A DNA stretch of 64,000 nt from Bugula neritina (taxonomy: Eukaryota > Bryozoa > Gymnolaemata > Cheilostomatida > Bugulidae), in the NCBI GenBank assembly GCA_964035545.1, contig OZ037767.1, positions 17,822,281 through 17,886,280 on the forward strand. Direction: 5' to 3'. The notes below the pieces were generated by a model that was not told the origin of the DNA, searched no databases, and saw only the letters and a list, made by a program, of their open reading frames with translations. The position numbers and the translations under genes are program-made. This document shows, piece by piece, positions 58,601 to 64,000 of this stretch (position 1 is its first letter; every line of letters starts with the position of its first letter).

Positions 58601-61600
58601 GGGGTTTGGGGTTTGGGGTTTGGGGTTTGGGGTTTGGGGTTTGGGGTTTGGGGTTTGGGGTTTGGGGTTTGGGGTTTGGGGTTTGGGGTTTGGGGTTTGG
58701 GGTTTGGGGTTTGGGGTTTGGGGTTTGGGGTTTGGGGTTTGGGGTTTGGGGTTTGGGGTTTGGGGTTTGGGGTTTGGGGTTTGGGGTTTGGGGTTTGGGG
58801 TTTGGGGTTTGGGGTTTGGGGTTTGGGGTTTGGGGTTTGGGGTTTGGGGTTTGGGGTTTGGGGTTTGGGGTTTGGGGTTTGGGGTTTGGGGTTTGGGGTT
58901 TGGGGTTTGGGGTTTGGGGTTTGGGGTTTGGGGTTTGGGGTTTGGGGTTTGGGGTTTGGGGTTTGGGGTTTGGGGTTTGGGGTTTGGGGTTTGGGGTTTG
59001 GGGTTTGGGGTTTGGGGTTTGGGGTTTGGGGTTTGGGGTTTGGGGTTTGGGGTTTGGGGTTTGGGGTTTGGGGTTTGGGGTTTGGGGTTTGGGGTTTGGG
59101 GTTTGGGGTTTGGGGTTTGGGGTTTGGGGTTTGGGGTTTGGGGTTTGGGGTTTGGGGTTTGGGGTTTGGGGTTTGGGGTTTGGGGTTTGGGGTTTGGGGT
59201 TTGGGGTTTGGGGTTTGGGGTTTGGGGTTTGGGGTTTGGGGTTTGGGGTTTGGGGTTTGGGGTTTGGGGTTTGGGGTTTGGGGTTTGGGGTTTGGGGTTT
59301 GGGGTTTGGGGTTTGGGGTTTGGGGTTTGGGGTTTGGGGTTTGGGGTTTGGGGTTTGGGGTTTGGGGTTTGGGGTTTGGGGTTTGGGGTTTGGGGTTTGG
59401 GGTTTGGGGTTTGGGGTTTGGGGTTTGGGGTTTGGGGTTTGGGGTTTGGGGTTTGGGGTTTGGGGTTTGGGGTTTGGGGTTTGGGGTTTGGGGTTTGGGG
59501 TTTGGGGTTTGGGGTTTGGGGTTTGGGGTTTGGGGTTTGGGGTTTGGGGTTTGGGGTTTGGGGTTTGGGGTTTGGGGTTTGGGGTTTGGGGTTTGGGGTT
59601 TGGGGTTTGGGGTTTGGGGTTTGGGGTTTGGGGTTTGGGGTTTGGGGTTTGGGGTTTGGGGTTTGGGGTTTGGGGTTTGGGGTTTGGGGTTTGGGGTTTG
59701 GGGTTTGGGGTTTGGGGTTTGGGGTTTGGGGTTTGGGGTTTGGGGTTTGGGGTTTGGGGTTTGGGGTTTGGGGTTTGGGGTTTGGGGTTTGGGGTTTGGG
59801 GTTTGGGGTTTGGGGTTTGGGGTTTGGGGTTTGGGGTTTGGGGTTTGGGGTTTGGGGTTTGGGGTTTGGGGTTTGGGGTTTGGGGTTTGGGGTTTGGGGT
59901 TTGGGGTTTGGGGTTTGGGGTTTGGGGTTTGGGGTTTGGGGTTTGGGGTTTGGGGTTTGGGGTTTGGGGTTTGGGGTTTGGGGTTTGGGGTTTGGGGTTT
60001 GGGGTTTGGGGTTTGGGGTTTGGGGTTTGGGGTTTGGGGTTTGGGGTTTGGGGTTTGGGGTTTGGGGTTTGGGGTTTGGGGTTTGGGGTTTGGGGTTTGG
60101 GGTTTGGGGTTTGGGGTTTGGGGTTTGGGGTTTGGGGTTTGGGGTTTGGGGTTTGGGGTTTGGGGTTTGGGGTTTGGGGTTTGGGGGTTTGGGGTTTGGG
60201 GTTTGGGGTTTGGGGTTTGGGGTTTGGGGTTTGGGGTTTGGGGTTTGGGGTTTGGGGTTTGGGGTTTGGGGTTTGGGGTTTGGGGTTTGGGGTTTGGGGT
60301 TTGGGGTTTGGGGTTTGGGGTTTGGGGTTTGGGGTTTGGGGTTTGGGGTTTGGGGTTTGGGGTTTGGGGTTTGGGGTTTGGGGTTTGGGGTTTGGGGTTT
60401 GGGGTTTGGGGTTTGGGGTTTGGGGTTTGGGGTTTGGGGTTTGGGGTTTGGGGTTTGGGGTTTGGGGTTTGGGGTTTGGGGTTTGGGGTTTGGGGTTTGG
60501 GGTTTGGGGTTTGGGGTTTGGGGTTTGGGGTTTGGGGTTTGGGGTTTGGGGTTTGGGGTTTGGGGTTTGGGGTTTGGGGTTTGGGGTTTGGGGTTTGGGG
60601 TTTGGGGTTTGGGGTTTGGGGTTTGGGGTTTGGGGTTTGGGGTTTGGGGTTTGGGGTTTGGGGTTTGGGGTTTGGGGTTTGGGGTTTGGGGTTTGGGGTT
60701 TGGGGTTTGGGGTTTGGGGTTTGGGGTTTGGGGTTTGGGGTTTGGGGTTGGGGTTTGGGGTTTGGGGTTTGGGGTTTGGGGTTTGGGGTTTGGGGTTTGG
60801 GGTTTGGGGTTTGGGGTTTGGGGTTTGGGGTTTGGGGTTTGGGGTTTGGGGTTTGGGGTTTGGGGTTTGGGGTTTGGGGTTTGGGGTTTGGGGTTTGGGG
60901 TTTGGGGTTTGGGGTTTGGGGTTTGGGGTTTGGGGTTTGGGGTTTGGGGTTTGGGGTTTGGGGTTTGGGGTTGGGGTTTGGGGTTTGGGGTTTGGGGTTT
61001 GGGGTTTGGGGTTTGGGGTTTGGGGTTTGGGGTTTGGGGTTTGGGGTTTGGGGTTTGGGGTTTGGGGTTTGGGGTTTGGGGTTTGGGGTTTGGGGTTTGG
61101 GGTTTGGGGTTTGGGGTTTGGGGTTTGGGGTTTGGGGTTTGGGGTTTGGGGTTTGGGGTTTGGGGTTTGGGGTTTGGGGTTTGGGGTTTGGGGTTTGGGG
61201 TTTGGGGTTTGGGGTTTGGGGTTTGGGGTTTGGGGTTTGGGGTTTGGGGTTTGGGGTTTGGGGTTTGGGGTTTGGGGTTTGGGGTTTGGGGTTTGGGGTT
61301 TGGGGGTTTGGGGTTTGGGGTTTGGGGTTTGGGGTTTGGGGGGTTGGGGTTTGGGGTTTGGGGTTTGGGGTTTGGGGTTTGGGGTTGGGGTTTGGGGTTT
61401 GGGGTTTGGGGTTTGGGGTTTGGGGTTTGGGGTTTGGGGTTTGGGGTTTGGGGTTTGGGGTTTGGGGTTTGGGGTTTGGGGTTTGGGGTTTGGGGTTTGG
61501 GGTTTGGGGTTTGGGGTTTGGGGTTTGGGGTTTGGGGTTTGGGGTTTGGGGTTGGGGTTTGGGGTTTGGGGTTTGGGGTTTGGGGTTTGGGGTTTGGGGT

Positions 61601-62645
61601 TTGGGGTTTGGGGTTTGGGGTTTGGGGTTTGGGGTTTGGGGTTTGGGGTTTGGGGTTTGGGGTTTGGGGTTTGGGGTTTGGGGTTTGGGGTTTGGGGTTT
61701 GGGGTTTGGGGTTTGGGGTTTGGGGTTTGGGGTTTGGGGTTTGGGGTTTGGGGTTTGGGGTTTGGGGTTTGGGGTTTGGGGTTTGGGGTTGGGGTTTGGG
61801 GTTTGGGGTTTGGGGTTTGGGGTTTGGGGTTTGGGGTTTGGGGTTTGGGGTTTGGGGTTTGGGGTTTGGGGTTTGGGGTTTGGGGTTTGGGGTTTGGGGT
61901 TTGGGGTTTGGGGTTTGGGGTTTGGGGTTTGGGGTTTGGGGTTTGGGGTTTGGGGTTTGGGGTTTGGGGGTTTGGGGTTTGGGGTTTGGGGTTTGGGGTT
62001 TGGGGTTGGGGTTTGGGGTTTGGGGTTTGGGGTTTGGGGTTTGGGGTTTGGGGTTTGGGGTTTGGGGTTTGGGGTTTGGGGTTTGGGGTTTGGGGTTTGG
62101 GGTTTGGGGTTTGGGGTTTGGGGTTTGGGGTTTGGGGTTGGGGTTTGGGGTTTGGGGTTTGGGGTTTGGGGTTTGGGGTTTGGGGTTTGGGGTTTGGGGT
62201 TTGGGGTTTGGGGTTGGGGTTTGGGGTTTGGGGTTTGGGGTTTGGGGTTTGGGGTTTGGGGTTTGGGGTTTGGGGTTTGGGGTTTGGGGTTTGGGGTTTG
62301 GGGTTGGGGTTGGGGGTTTGGGGTTTGGGGTTTGGGGTTTGGGGTTTGGGGTTTGGGGTTGGGGTTGGGGTTTGGGGTTTGGGGTTTGGGGTTTGGGGTT
62401 GGGGGTTGGGGTTTGGGGTTTGGGGTTGGGGTTTGGGGTTGGGGTTGGGGTTTGGGGTTGGGGTTTGGGGTTGGGGTTGGGGTTTGGGGTTTGGGGTTTG
62501 GGGTTGGGGTTTGGGGTTTGGGGTTTGGGGTTTGGGGTTTGGGGTTTGGGGTTTGGGGTTTGGGGTTGGGGGGGTTGGGGTTTGGGGTTTGGGGTTTGGG
62601 GTTTGGGGTTTGGGGTGGTGGGGTTTGGGGTTGGGGTTTGGGGTT
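55617..62645 (+). repeat. GGGGTTT heptamer array (telomere-like)
   Basis: About 1,000 copies of GGGGTTT, almost perfect up to 60180. The G-rich strand runs 5' to 3' toward the window end. From 60183 onward units with five G or only two T appear and become frequent after 62290. All frames are open, so the giant ORFs here are artefacts. Confidence 0.97.
55724..55968 (+). repeat. GGGGTTC sub-array
   Basis: Exactly 35 consecutive GGGGTTC heptamers (245 bp) inside the GGGGTTT array, beginning about 105 bp from its left edge. It adds a CpG per unit. Confidence 0.97.
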
Positions 62646-63700
<1,055 letters not shown>

Positions 63701-63778
63701 GGTTTGGGGGTGGGGTTTGGGGTTTGGGGGTTTGGGGTTTGGGGTTTGGGGTTTGGGGTTTGGGGTTTGGGGTTTGGG
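63701..63778 (+). repeat. GGGGTTT array resumes before gap
   Basis: About ten regular heptamers run into the N gap, which supports the poly-G part being a distorted section of the same array. Confidence 0.9.
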
Positions 63779-63978
63779 NNNNNNNNNNNNNNNNNNNNNN
63801 NNNNNNNNNNNNNNNNNNNNNNNNNNNNNNNNNNNNNNNNNNNNNNNNNNNNNNNNNNNNNNNNNNNNNNNNNNNNNNNNNNNNNNNNNNNNNNNNNNNN
63901 NNNNNNNNNNNNNNNNNNNNNNNNNNNNNNNNNNNNNNNNNNNNNNNNNNNNNNNNNNNNNNNNNNNNNNNNNNNNNN
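63779..63978. other. 200-N scaffold gap
   Basis: Exactly 200 N, a usual placeholder for a join of unknown size. The 22 bp after it belong to another contig and are too short to annotate. Confidence 0.98.
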
Positions 63979-64000
63979 CACTTTTAGCACATTTAGGCAC

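Overview
The window looks like a piece of a metazoan nuclear genome, AT-rich outside its transposons. The reasons are an intron-containing multicopper oxidase gene with a hydrophobic C-terminal tail, multi-exon relics of a proteasome beta2 (PSMB7-type) gene, Ty3/Gypsy and LINE retrotransposons, hAT and Harbinger-like non-autonomous DNA elements, and many satellites. A marine invertebrate such as a sponge would fit, but nothing here proves the phylum.

Layout. 1-5456: the 3' part of a multicopper oxidase gene on the + strand. Nine coding exons are in the window; upstream exons lie outside it. All introns longer than about 250 bp but one are filled by their own minisatellite; the exception holds a solo LTR. 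5900-18110: a decayed minus-strand LINE split by two young LTR retrotransposons. Gypsy-1 (6165-11435) keeps gag, protease and only the zinc-binding end of integrase, has no reverse transcriptase, and carries an extra ORF that appears to be made by splicing. Gypsy-2 (12796-17639) is complete, with one intact gag-pol ORF. A solo LTR of the Gypsy-2 family sits in an intron of the oxidase gene. 18110-20061: no gene seen. 20062-29596: a 9.5-kb satellite of 49/51-bp units with higher-order structure. 29597-52015: no intact gene. This stretch is built of copies of one long repeat family (called R1 here) in both orientations. R1 carries blocks bounded by splice-like signals, and two copies hold broken PSMB7-type exons. 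A 4.1-4.5 kb direct duplication within it is dated relative to a Harbinger-like MITE by a paralogous empty site. 53319-54844: a hAT-like fold-back element with an (AT)n core. 55617-63778: a telomere-like GGGGTTT array that decays into a 1-kb poly-G tract and ends at a 200-N scaffold gap.

How the parts relate. The only host gene likely to be functional is the oxidase. The most unusual item is Gypsy-1: a recently moved element without RT or an integrase core that still keeps long ORFs, a textbook-looking -1 frameshift signal, a probable intron and an accessory zinc-finger/coiled-coil protein. It must be mobilised in trans.
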